From: an uncultured Myxococcales bacterium
Lineage (GTDB): Bacteria; Myxococcota_A; Polyangia; Polyangiales; Polyangiaceae
Direction: 5' to 3'
DNA length: 64,000 nt
NCBI GenBank assembly: GCA_937872925.1
Contig: CALMUT010000079.1
Coordinates: 1 to 64,000, forward strand
This document shows positions 24,337-32,223 of the stretch, in pieces; positions within the stretch are counted from its first letter, which is position 1; every line of letters starts with the position of its first letter. A model generated the notes under the pieces. It made no database searches and was not told the origin of the DNA. It saw only the letters and a program-made list of their open reading frames with translations. Both the position numbers and the translations under genes were made by a program.

Positions 24337-26391
24337 TCAGGCTGCGTATTCTTTGAGAACGCGCGCTGCCACGGATCCGACGACGGCCTGGTACGTTTCG
24401 AATTCCATGTTGAAGGTGCCGCGTCCAGAAGACACGGACCTGAGCGCGCCGGCGTAGCCGAACATTTCGGCGAGGGGCACACTGGCCACGACAACGCGTC
24501 GCACGCCAAGCTCACCAAGGCTCACGACGCGGCCTCGACGAGCGCCGAGATCAGCCAAGACGTCACCCAGGGCCGCCGGTGGCGTCGAGACTTCGAGCCG
24601 CATCACGGGCTCGAGCAAGTGTAGCCCCGCTCGTTTGGCGGCCTCCGCGAAGCACTTGCGTGCCGCGACCTTGAAGGCCAGTTCGCTGGAGTCGTTCACG
24701 TGCGTTGCGCCATCGACCAAGCGCACATGCGCATCGACGATCGGAAAACCTCCGAGCACGCCGATGTTCATGGCCTCTTCGACACCTTGACGGACTCCTG
24801 CCACGAACTCCGCGGGGATTGCGCCACCGCGGATCTCGTTTTCGAAGCACAGCCCAGTGCCAGGGTCAGACGGTGCCACGATCAGAACGACTTGCGCGAA
24901 CTGTCCGGGGCCGCCGGTTTGTTTGGAGTATTTGAATTCATGTTTCACTTCCTGACTCAGCGCCTCGTGGTAGGCGACTCGAGGCTTCCCGACGCGCACT
25001 TTGCAGCGATACTTCGTGCGCAGGTGCTCAATCGCCACTTCGAGATGCAGTTCGCCGAGGCCAGCGAGCAGCGTCTGTCCGGTTTCACGGTCGCTTTCCT
25101 TGCGCAGAGAGGGATCCGCGCTCAGAAGCTTGGCGAGAGCCGGGCCGAGTTGTTCGTGGTCAGCTTGGGTCTTGGCTTCGATGGCCAAACGCACGACCGG
25201 AACCGGCAAGCGCGCGCGAGCTAGGGTCAGCGGACGCTCTGGATCGCAAAGCGTATCGCTGGGCGCCACCTCGACGCCGATCAAACCGACGATGTCGCCG
25301 GCCCTCGCTCGCGTCACGGGCTCGCGGCGATCCGCAAACACGCGCACGAGCCTGCCGATTCGTTCGGTCTTGCCGCTGCGCGTGTTCTTCACACGGTCAC
25401 CCTTCTCTAGAGTGCCGGAGAAGACCCGGAGCAGCGAGAGCTGACCGAAGCCGTCATGCATGACCTTGAACGCCAGCGCCGCAAAGGCGGTCTCCTCGGA
25501 GATCGCATGCACAGCACCAGCCTCATCGGTGACGGAGCACCGATCGGAAGGAGCAGGCAGGTACGCAAGCACCGCGTCCAACAGTTGTTGCACGCCGCGC
25601 TTCTTGTACGCAGACCCACAGCAGGTCGGAACCAGCTTGCGTTCGAGGGTTGCCCGTCGAAGCGCCCGCACCAGTAGCTCCGGCGCCACCGGCGTTTCCG
25701 CCAAATAGGCGTCCGCAAGCTCTTCGTCGAAATCCGCACATTTTTCAATGAGTCGGCCCCGCGCAGCTCCCACGGCTTCCTGCATTGCAGGCGGAATCTC
25801 CACGCTCTCGTAGGCTAGGTCGTCCAGCTTCGGCCAGCGCAGCGCTCGCTCGAAGACAAGATCGACGAGACCACTGAACTCGGCTTCTGAACCCAAGGGC
25901 AACGTGATGACCGCAGGCACCGCGCCGAGGCGCTCCACCATGGAACGCAAGCAGCGCTCGAAGTTGGCCCCCGCGCGATCCAGCTTGTTGATGAAGCAGA
26001 TGCGCGGCAGCTTGTAGCGATCGGCCTGATGCCACACCGCCTCGGTCTGGGACTCGACGCCAGCAACGCCGTCCAGAAGAACGACCGCTCCGTCGAGCAC
26101 CGAAAGCGCGAGCTCCACATCGGCGTTGAAGTCGATGTGACCCGGCGTGTCGATCAAATGCAGCTCGTGATCCTGCCAGTAGCAGGTCACAGTCGCCGAG
26201 TTGATCGTGATGCCCTTCTGTTGCTCTAGGGGATCCGAATCGGTGGTGGTCGATCCATGATGGACCTCTCCCATGCGATGCAGAGCGCCGGCTGCAAAGA
26301 GCAGCCGTTCTGTGAGTGTGGTTTTGCCCGCGTCAACGTGAGCAATGATTCCGAAATTACGAACGTGATGGACTGGATACATCCGGGTCAT
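24337..26391 (-). CDS. Elongation factor G paralogue (translational GTPase)
   Basis: A 684-residue full-length EF-G-type GTPase: G1 AHVDAGKTT near the N-terminus, G2 KGITI, G3 DTPGH, G4 NKLD, then domains II-V ending in the domain IV/V region (FPIVDAHVRLVDG, ARRGRVVSLGE). The switch I segment reads STTTDSDPLEQQ, unlike the DWMEQEQ form of standard FusA, which marks it as a paralogue. It could aid translocation, ribosome recycling or stress translation. The ATG at 26391 is chosen because GGGAG lies 7 nt upstream. No ribosomal protein or tuf genes are adjacent, as would be expected for the main fusA. Confidence 0.9.
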   Translation of the reverse strand: MTRMYPVHHVRNFGIIAHVDAGKTTLTERLLFAAGALHRMGEVHHGSTTTDSDPLEQQKGITINSATVTCYWQDHELHLIDTPGHIDFNADVELALSVLDGAVVLLDGVAGVESQTEAVWHQADRYKLPRICFINKLDRAGANFERCLRSMVERLGAVPAVITLPLGSEAEFSGLVDLVFERALRWPKLDDLAYESVEIPPAMQEAVGAARGRLIEKCADFDEELADAYLAETPVAPELLVRALRRATLERKLVPTCCGSAYKKRGVQQLLDAVLAYLPAPSDRCSVTDEAGAVHAISEETAFAALAFKVMHDGFGQLSLLRVFSGTLEKGDRVKNTRSGKTERIGRLVRVFADRREPVTRARAGDIVGLIGVEVAPSDTLCDPERPLTLARARLPVPVVRLAIEAKTQADHEQLGPALAKLLSADPSLRKESDRETGQTLLAGLGELHLEVAIEHLRTKYRCKVRVGKPRVAYHEALSQEVKHEFKYSKQTGGPGQFAQVVLIVAPSDPGTGLCFENEIRGGAIPAEFVAGVRQGVEEAMNIGVLGGFPIVDAHVRLVDGATHVNDSSELAFKVAARKCFAEAAKRAGLHLLEPVMRLEVSTPPAALGDVLADLGARRGRVVSLGELGVRRVVVASVPLAEMFGYAGALRSVSSGRGTFNMEFETYQAVVGSVAARVLKEYAA

Positions 26392-26628
26392 GAGCTGACT
26401 CCCGGTTACGGAGGACAAACGCGTCCCCTACGCGCGACGACCGCTGCCCAGTTCGGGAGCGAGGCGCTGCGCAAAACGAAGTCGCACCTCTGCCCTGCGG
26501 AGACGCCCACGCGGAGCGCACTTTCAAGCCGAGGTCGAAGGTGAAAGGTCGCCGCGGATAGCACCGCGATCTCGACAAACCCTACAAAATGCGGGGATTC
26601 GCCAGAGTTCGCGAGGCGCTAGCGCGGC

Positions 26629-26766
26629 TTATAGCGATGCCGGCCAGACGCACAGACGGGCGTAGTCCGTAGCCCCGTGCCCCCGATAGAAGTCGATGAC
26701 ACAAAGCACGCCACCCCGCGCGCCGTGAGGCGCGACCAAGATTCCGAAGGGTAGTTCGCGAGTCAT
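26629..26766 (-). CDS. Possible 45-residue protein
   Basis: ATG at 26766 with AGGTGA about 5 nt upstream, running to TAA. The product begins MTRELPFGILVAPHGARGG and continues with VLCVIDFYRGHGATDY, alternating hydrophobic residues as in a beta-rich mini-protein. It has no signal peptide or known motif. It is supported only by the ribosome-binding site and by lying in a region without another gene. Confidence 0.3.
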   Translation of the reverse strand: MTRELPFGILVAPHGARGGVLCVIDFYRGHGATDYARLCVWPASL

Positions 26767-26788
26767 CTCGTTCACCTATGCCCGCGAG

Positions 26789-26794
26789 TATAAT
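26789..26794 (+). promoter_or_regulatory. Candidate -10 box of the RNA-repair operon
   Basis: A consensus TATAAT stands 58 nt before the methyltransferase ATG in very GC-rich DNA. No good -35 hexamer is found at 15-19 nt spacing, so an activator or alternative sigma factor may be needed. Confidence 0.4.
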
Positions 26795-26851
26795 CAAACC
26801 GCATTGCGATGCAAGGAGCCGCGTTGCAGTCTTGGTCCCAACGGCAGCGTC

Positions 26852-27517
26852 ATGTCCTCTGACTCCTTCGACTCAAGCGAATTCAGCCAGCGCTACTTCG
26901 CGCGATTTGCGAGTGCATACTGTCGCGACCGCCTGGGGCTCGACAGCACACCTCCCGAGCTGGAAGTGCTCGAAGCGGGCACGCGGGCCGGTCTGCGTTT
27001 GCACAAGTTCAAACGAAGCGCGGAGCTGCCCCGAGTGCGCCGGGTGCTCGGGATCTTGAAGGGCCTCTCGCCGAAGTCGCTCTTGGACGTCGGCAGCGGC
27101 AAAGGCACGTTCTTGTGGCCATTGTTGGACGCGCTGTCGGGTTTTCCCGTCACCAGTATCGACAAACGCGCGGACCGCGTCGCCGACCTGCAGGCCGTGG
27201 CCCGAGGTGGCGTATCGCGCCTTTCCGCCGTGGAAGCCGATCTGTGCGCGCTGCCCTTCGAAGACGGCGCCTTCGATCTGGTCTGCGCCCTCGAAGTGCT
27301 GGAGCACATTCCGGACGTGCACGCAGCCGCCGCCGAAGCCCTGCGGGTCGCGAAGCGCTGCGTGCTCGTTTCCGTGCCTTCGAAAGCCGACGAAAATCCC
27401 GAGCACATTCACCTATTCAACCAGGCCAGCCTCAGCGAGCTCTTGCTCGGCGCCGGCGCAGCGCGCGTCTCCGTGGAGTACGTGCTCGGGCATATGGTCG
27501 CGGTGGCCCGAAAGTGA
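26852..27517 (+). CDS. Class I SAM-dependent methyltransferase of an RNA-repair operon
   Basis: A 221-residue Rossmann-fold methyltransferase: motif I LLDVGSGKGTF near residues 76-86, acidic post-I residue in VTSIDKRAD, and EVLEHIPDVH in motif IV. A later NPEHIHLFNQ is typical of this fold. The ELxEH-like segment recalls Hen1, which methylates RNA 3' ends, but the full Hen1 His pattern is not evident. Its stop overlaps the ligase start (GTGA). The substrate could be the repaired RNA (inference from context). ATG at 26852 gives the usual N-terminus; an earlier TTG is unlikely. Confidence 0.85.
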   Translation: MSSDSFDSSEFSQRYFARFASAYCRDRLGLDSTPPELEVLEAGTRAGLRLHKFKRSAELPRVRRVLGILKGLSPKSLLDVGSGKGTFLWPLLDALSGFPVTSIDKRADRVADLQAVARGGVSRLSAVEADLCALPFEDGAFDLVCALEVLEHIPDVHAAAAEALRVAKRCVLVSVPSKADENPEHIHLFNQASLSELLLGAGAARVSVEYVLGHMVAVARK

Positions 27518-28311
27518 CGCCGCATATCATCAAGTACCCGCGCACGCAGCATCTGCAAGGTTCCCGGCAGCAACCCGGGGACGAAGACTTGGACGCGGTG
27601 CCCTTCTCCAAGATCGCCGGCTGCAATTTGGTTGTCGAAGAGAAGCTCGATGGCGCCAACGCCGCGGTCTCCTTCGCGGACGACGGCGCGCTCCTATTGC
27701 AAAGCCGCGGCCACTACCTAACCGGCGGGCCGCGCGAGAAACACTTCGCCGTGTTCAAGACCTGGGCCAGCGCACACCAGTCAGCCTTGCGCCTCACGTT
27801 GGGCCAGCGCTTCGTGCTCTACGGCGAATGGCTCTACGCCAAACACACCATCTTCTACGACGCCCTGCCCCACTACTTCATGGAATTCGACGTGCTCGAT
27901 CGCGATAGCGGCGCGTTCTTGTCAACGCCAGCTCGCCGCGCGCTGCTGCAGCACTTGCCTCTTGCACCGGTTCCCGTCGTCAAGTCTGGCGTCTTTCGAA
28001 ATATGAACGCAGTGACATCGCTTGTCGGTTCAGCGCTCTACAAATCCCGGGGCTGGCGCGAGAAGCTCAACGCGCACGCCCTCACCCTTGGACTCGATCC
28101 GGCTCAAGTCAGCCGCGAAACGGATCCCGAGCCCCTGGCCGAAGGGCTGTACATCAAGCATGAAGACGCCGATCGCGTCGTCGCGCGCTACAAATTCGTC
28201 CGCGCGTCCTTCTTGACCCAGGTGGTTGAAAGCGGCTCGCATTGGCTGAACCGACAAATCGTGCCCAATCTGCTTGCACCTGGCGTGGACATCTTCGCGG
28301 AGGCGCTGTGA
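27514..28311 (+). CDS. ATP-dependent RNA ligase (Rnl family)
   Basis: A 265-residue nucleotidyltransferase. Motif I KLDGAN at 44-49 gives the Lys44 that takes AMP. Other motifs follow in order: SRG at 64-66, the YGEWLYAKHTIFY region (motif III), FMEFDVLD (IIIa), EGLYIKHED (IV) and RYKFVR (V). These are the RNA_ligase (PF09414) motifs; there is no BRCT or OB extension of DNA ligases. GTG start overlaps the methyltransferase stop, and its stop overlaps the next start (GTGA). It would seal 5'-phosphate and 3'-OH RNA ends prepared by the HD-Pnk enzyme. Confidence 0.9.
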   Translation: MTPHIIKYPRTQHLQGSRQQPGDEDLDAVPFSKIAGCNLVVEEKLDGANAAVSFADDGALLLQSRGHYLTGGPREKHFAVFKTWASAHQSALRLTLGQRFVLYGEWLYAKHTIFYDALPHYFMEFDVLDRDSGAFLSTPARRALLQHLPLAPVPVVKSGVFRNMNAVTSLVGSALYKSRGWREKLNAHALTLGLDPAQVSRETDPEPLAEGLYIKHEDADRVVARYKFVRASFLTQVVESGSHWLNRQIVPNLLAPGVDIFAEAL

Positions 28312-29423
28312 CGCTGCCTCCCTGTCCTGGTCCGCCGACGTTTTCCGTCGACTGGCAGTCATTGCACGATCAGTACGCGTGGATCCGCGCCATGCAGGGC
28401 GTGCCGCAGAACCCCCTGCATCACGCTGAGGGCGACGTCTGGGTCCACACCAGGTTGGTCTGCGAAGCGCTCTCGCAGCTGCCGGAGTTCCGCGCGCTGC
28501 CCGAAGCGGATCGCAGCACGGCGTTCTGGGCCGCACTTTTGCACGATGTCTCCAAACCAGCCTGCACTCGAGAAGAAGGCGGCAGTCTGACCGCGCGGGG
28601 CCATTCGACGAAAGGCGAGCTTGAGGCACGCTGCATTCTGTTTCAACTCGGCGCCACCATGGCTCAGCGAGAACACGTCGCGCGCCTGGTCCAAGTGCAT
28701 CAGCTGCCCTACTTCGCCATCGACAAACAGCGGCCGGCGCATTCCGTGATCAAGATTTCTCAGGTCGCGCGCTGCGACTTGCTCGCTCTCTTATGCGAAG
28801 CGGACATTCGCGGGCGCGAGTGCGCCGACAAGCAGCGCCTCTTGGACAACGTCGAGCTGTTTCGAGAGCTGTGTCGCGAACAAGGCTGCTTCGACGCGCC
28901 CTTCGCGTTTGCTTCGGCGCAAAGCCGCTTCGAGTACTTCCGCCGTGACGACCGCGACCCGCACTACGCGGCACACGACAGCAGCAAGCTGCGCGTCACC
29001 CTGATGTGCGGGCTGCCCGGTTCGGGCAAAGATACCTGGCTCGCCAACACGGATCCCTCACTGCCAGTCATCTCCCTCGACGCCATCCGCCGAGAGCTCG
29101 GCACGCAACACGGCAAGCGCGAAGGCGAAGTGATCACCCACGCCAAAGAGCGCGCTCGGAAAATGCTCCGCGACCAAACACCGTTCGTCTGGAACGCCAC
29201 CAACCTAACGCGCAAAACACGCCGCCAGCTGATCGACTTGTTCGCCGACTACGACGCCCACATTCGCGTCGTCTACTGCGAAGCGCCCTGGAACCTACTC
29301 CAAAAGCGTAACCGCGAGCGCGCCGCACCCGTTCCTGAACAGGTGCTATCCGCCATGCTCCAGCGCTGGTCCGTTCCCGATCTGACCGAAGCCCACTCCC
29401 TTGTCCTGAACGTGGCTGACTAG
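28308..29423 (+). CDS. HD-Pnk end-healing enzyme (HD phosphoesterase fused to 5'-OH polynucleotide kinase)
   Basis: A 371-residue bifunctional protein. Residues 1-220 form an HD domain with His47, HD at 79-80 (AALLHDVSKP), further His near 100 and 135 (GHSTKG, VQVHQLP) and a late Asp (CEADIRGRE). Residues 228-371 form a P-loop kinase: GLPGSGKDTW near 235-244, ISLDAIRRELG, NATNLTRKTRR as an Arg-rich lid. This matches the HD-Pnk architecture characterised in Runella: 2',3'-phosphoesterase plus 5'-kinase. GTG start overlaps the ligase stop. It heals broken RNA ends for the adjacent ligase. Confidence 0.92.
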   Translation: MTLPPCPGPPTFSVDWQSLHDQYAWIRAMQGVPQNPLHHAEGDVWVHTRLVCEALSQLPEFRALPEADRSTAFWAALLHDVSKPACTREEGGSLTARGHSTKGELEARCILFQLGATMAQREHVARLVQVHQLPYFAIDKQRPAHSVIKISQVARCDLLALLCEADIRGRECADKQRLLDNVELFRELCREQGCFDAPFAFASAQSRFEYFRRDDRDPHYAAHDSSKLRVTLMCGLPGSGKDTWLANTDPSLPVISLDAIRRELGTQHGKREGEVITHAKERARKMLRDQTPFVWNATNLTRKTRRQLIDLFADYDAHIRVVYCEAPWNLLQKRNRERAAPVPEQVLSAMLQRWSVPDLTEAHSLVLNVAD

Positions 29424-29549
29424 GCTTTTGGGTTTGGGTCGGGGCGCTGCCCGGCCCTGGGCCCCTCCTCTCGAGCTGGGCCACGGGATGCGTCATCACG
29501 GCGCGGGCGTCAGTCAAGTCACCAAGCATAGCCGCTTCGTGCTTATCGA

Positions 29550-30158
29550 CTAATTCCCGATGACGCGAAACTTCACCACTTGCTTCGCGGACTCTTTGGC
29601 TGCTGAGGGCGGGATGTTGTGCGTGTACTTCGCGTCAAGCTGCTTGGTGGTCACCGGCACCTTGAAGGCTATCCAGCCCTTGGACTTGTCTCCCTTGGCG
29701 AGGTTCACCGTCTTGAGCATCGGCTGGCAGTCCGTGGCATAGGTCGTCATGCCGGGATAGGTGATGCCTTCGGCGTCGTAGGCTTTCCAGGTGTGTCCGT
29801 GGGCTTGAACGCCATGGTCGACGTAGTCGCCCTCGAAGTAGACCAAGAGGCCAACCAGCTTCTGTCCCGCTTTCTCCAGACCCGTCTGGGAAGACTCGCT
29901 CTCGTATTTGCAGTCTTTGACTTCCGCGACGCGGACTTTGAGGGAATTGAGCTCGGCGGTTGCGCCAATCGCAACGAGCCCCGGCAGCTCCTTTGTATCT
30001 GAAGTGCCCGTAGACTTGCCAGGGTCGGAGCCCGACTGCGACGCGGACGTCGCTCCAGGGTCCGGCGCCTTTTCCTCACCCTTGAAGCGCTTGCACGCCA
30101 GCAGCGCCAGCAGCAATGACAGGCAAATGCCAGACGATGTCGTAACTCCTGCGTTCAT
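29550..30158 (-). CDS. DUF4352-like lipoprotein
   Basis: A 202-residue lipoprotein (LLALLACKR; Ser/Thr/Gly linker). The body is an Ig-like beta-sandwich matching DUF4352: VRVAEVKDC, GQKLVGLLVYFEG, WKAYDAEGITY, GDKSKGWIAFKVP. Proteins of this type sit on the outer face of the envelope; function is usually unknown. The ATG at 30158 yields the signal peptide. It converges on the HD-Pnk gene. Confidence 0.78.
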   Translation of the reverse strand: MNAGVTTSSGICLSLLLALLACKRFKGEEKAPDPGATSASQSGSDPGKSTGTSDTKELPGLVAIGATAELNSLKVRVAEVKDCKYESESSQTGLEKAGQKLVGLLVYFEGDYVDHGVQAHGHTWKAYDAEGITYPGMTTYATDCQPMLKTVNLAKGDKSKGWIAFKVPVTTKQLDAKYTHNIPPSAAKESAKQVVKFRVIGN

Positions 30159-30232
30159 GGTCAGACACCATAACCTATCAGCGCGCCTTGCTGTCTCGCG
30201 GCGGAAATGCTCCCGAATCCCCAGCTTCGAGG

Positions 30233-31417
30233 TCACTTTCGGGCAGCTGCGCCGCGCACCGTCAAGTGATCCGTCGCGGATCCGGATGCCGCAGTCAGCA
30301 CGTCCCCAGTGAGTGACGTGAAGTGCTTGGCACTGAAAAAGATGAAATCGATCTTTCGATCCGGCTTCGACGCCGGAAACGTGAACTCACCCGAGCGGCA
30401 CGCACCGGTGCAGCCCGTGGGCCACCACTTGGGCTCCTCTTGGTCGATTTCAAAGTAGCGGCCTTTGCCCCCGCCGATGGCATACAGAGGATCCAAGTCC
30501 GCGGATTCGGGCTTTGCATTGAGATCGCCGCCGAGAATCGTGGCACTGCCCCCGGACCAACTGAGGGTCAGGTCGGCAACCTTTTGCGCCTGCTGCACCC
30601 GGCAATTGCCGGACTTGTGGGTGAAATGCGTCACGCAGGTAAGCGTGGTCACGCCGTCTATCTTCGGCTCTGCACACAGGAGTTGTCGTTGATTGTAGTC
30701 GTCGCAACTGGGCACGGGCATCAGGTCGGCGATCTGGCGATTTGGCAGCGCGGTGGCGCTATGCGGCGCCACGATGGCCATGCCGAAGCGACGGTCGGTT
30801 CCCCACTTGCCGCACCCAGCCAAGTCAGCATGGGACGAACGCCACACATAACCCCAGCCTGCACCAAGACGCGCGCGCAGATGCGCGAGCTGCCCGTAAC
30901 ACATCTCGGTGAAGAGCGCGGCATCGGTTTTCCAATCCTCCATGCTCTTGCCAACCGTCGCCGCCCACGCCGTCGGTGTCACGCCTGTGTATGGGCAATT
31001 GTTGCCACATAGGTTCAAGGTCATGACGCGCACAGGAGGCGCGGCCTTTACATCGCTCGGGGCCAGGCACCATGCGTTGCCGCTGCACAATTCATAAGCA
31101 GCGCACTTGCCGCACTCGCCCTTGCAGCCGTCGTCCCCGCACTCTCGCTTGCCGCAACTCGGTTTGCACGGGGGCGCGGCGTCCGTCTTGCCAGCGTCCC
31201 CGGGCGCCGTGGCGCCACTGCCCGCAAACCCACCGACCTGGCTGCCCGCCGCGCCGGCATTGCCGCCTGCCCCAGCGTTGCCGCCCTGGCCACTCGCGCC
31301 CGCGACGGCTCCGCTGCCAGGGCTGCCCGCCGCGGAATCGTTGCCCCCGCAGTTCGGAACAGCCACGCCGAGCAACACCAGGCTTGCCGATGCCCACACA
31401 ATTCTGGCGCCGCGCAT
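30233..31417 (-). CDS. Secreted endonuclease/exonuclease/phosphatase-family lipoprotein
   Basis: About 394 residues. After the signal (NCGGND at the lipobox) and a Gly/Ala linker there is a short Cys module (CGKRECGDDGCKGEC) and then an EEP fold. Catalytic motifs in order: VMTLNLCGN, the metal-binding Glu in LFTEMCYG, GGDLNAKPES, RKIDFIFFS and TDHLTV with the terminal His. It could be a DNase, nuclease or lipid phosphatase acting outside the cell. A start at 31435 is an alternative. The neighbours are also secreted proteins. Confidence 0.85.
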   Translation of the reverse strand: MRGARIVWASASLVLLGVAVPNCGGNDSAAGSPGSGAVAGASGQGGNAGAGGNAGAAGSQVGGFAGSGATAPGDAGKTDAAPPCKPSCGKRECGDDGCKGECGKCAAYELCSGNAWCLAPSDVKAAPPVRVMTLNLCGNNCPYTGVTPTAWAATVGKSMEDWKTDAALFTEMCYGQLAHLRARLGAGWGYVWRSSHADLAGCGKWGTDRRFGMAIVAPHSATALPNRQIADLMPVPSCDDYNQRQLLCAEPKIDGVTTLTCVTHFTHKSGNCRVQQAQKVADLTLSWSGGSATILGGDLNAKPESADLDPLYAIGGGKGRYFEIDQEEPKWWPTGCTGACRSGEFTFPASKPDRKIDFIFFSAKHFTSLTGDVLTAASGSATDHLTVRGAAARK

Positions 31418-31506
31418 GGCAAAGGATCGAAACATCGCGGCGCGTTGTCAAGATGCGTCGGGAAGCCTAGAGCATCCTGCGGCTTCTTGTTTGGCGGCAC
31501 TCGTTA

Positions 31507-31686
31507 CTAGTTCGCCGACAAAGCTGACACTTCTTGCGACGCTTTAGGGCGCGGCTGCTGAACGATCAGCCTCAAGTCGGCGATGCGGAAGCCGTGCCCA
31601 CGCGTCGTGCCATCGACGCACTTCTGCGCCGTTCGCAGTCCCTCGGGTTGCTTCCCACATCCTATCGAGCGCCATGCCATAGATGC
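31507..31686 (-). pseudogene. Remnant of a gene related to the lipoprotein at 36437-37354
   Basis: The last about 58 codons of an open frame read GKQPEGLRTAQKCVDG, then GHGFRIADLRLIV. The C-terminus of the protein at 36437-37354 reads GKQPDRLRKAQQRVAG, then VHGFRIDDVTLIV. Bases 31560-31658 align to 36547-36645 without gaps, with 12 mismatches in 99. Upstream of this fragment the similarity stops near the start of a rightward gene. It is therefore probably a truncated duplicate. Confidence 0.65.
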
Positions 31687-31698
31687 TACTCTGGGGCG

Positions 31699-32139
31699 AT
31701 GCAGGTTCGCGGGAAGCGCTGGGTTGCGTTGGTTGCGTTGGTTGCTTTCTCGCCGGCGTGTTCGTCCGAGGAAGGCGGGACTGCGGACGGAAGGGATGCT
31801 GCAGCGGCCGGCGGTGGCGCGGGCACCGGTGCAGCGGCCGGCGCAGGAGGCCTGTACGGGATCAACGGTGCCACAAATCAGCTGTACACGATCAATCCGA
31901 CGACGGGCGCGGCGACGGCGGTGGTTGCGATTACCGGCGTGAGTCTGTTGAATTCGGTTGGCGTCGAGCTGCATCCGGGCAACGGCGTTCTCTACGCCTG
32001 CACTGACGACGCGGTGCTCTATTCCATCAACCCGACGACGGGCGTGGCCACGGCAATTGGTACCGGAATGGGCCACACGCCTCCGTGCAACAACTTGGCT
32101 GCCCCGTGGGTGAAAGTGGCCTGTCTCGACGCACTCTGA
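31699..32139 (+). CDS. Short propeller-repeat lipoprotein, possibly truncated
   Basis: A 146-residue lipoprotein (lipobox SPACS, Gly/Ala linker) with two copies of a unit NQLYTINPTTGAATAV and LYSINPTTGVATAI, typical of secreted propellers that normally have six or more repeats. After the second unit the sequence becomes unrelated and ends VACLDAL, suggesting a frameshift or truncation. The remnant pseudogene lies just upstream on the other strand, so the region has been rearranged. The longer ORF from 31534 is not supported. Confidence 0.6.
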   Translation: MQVRGKRWVALVALVAFSPACSSEEGGTADGRDAAAAGGGAGTGAAAGAGGLYGINGATNQLYTINPTTGAATAVVAITGVSLLNSVGVELHPGNGVLYACTDDAVLYSINPTTGVATAIGTGMGHTPPCNNLAAPWVKVACLDAL

Positions 32140-32223
32140 GTGACGGTCGCGGCAACGCTCGCTTTCGCCGGCAGGGCTGGAGCCCCCGGCCATAGGGCCG
32201 CCGCCCGCTCGGCTGATTTCCGG

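Larger units (their letters stand above)
26392..26851. other. Intergenic region between divergent EF-G and RNA-repair genes
   Basis: This 460-bp region holds promoters for both directions, a possible small leftward gene (26629-26766) and a TATAAT box at 26789-26794. I see no structural RNA with confidence. Confidence 0.5.
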
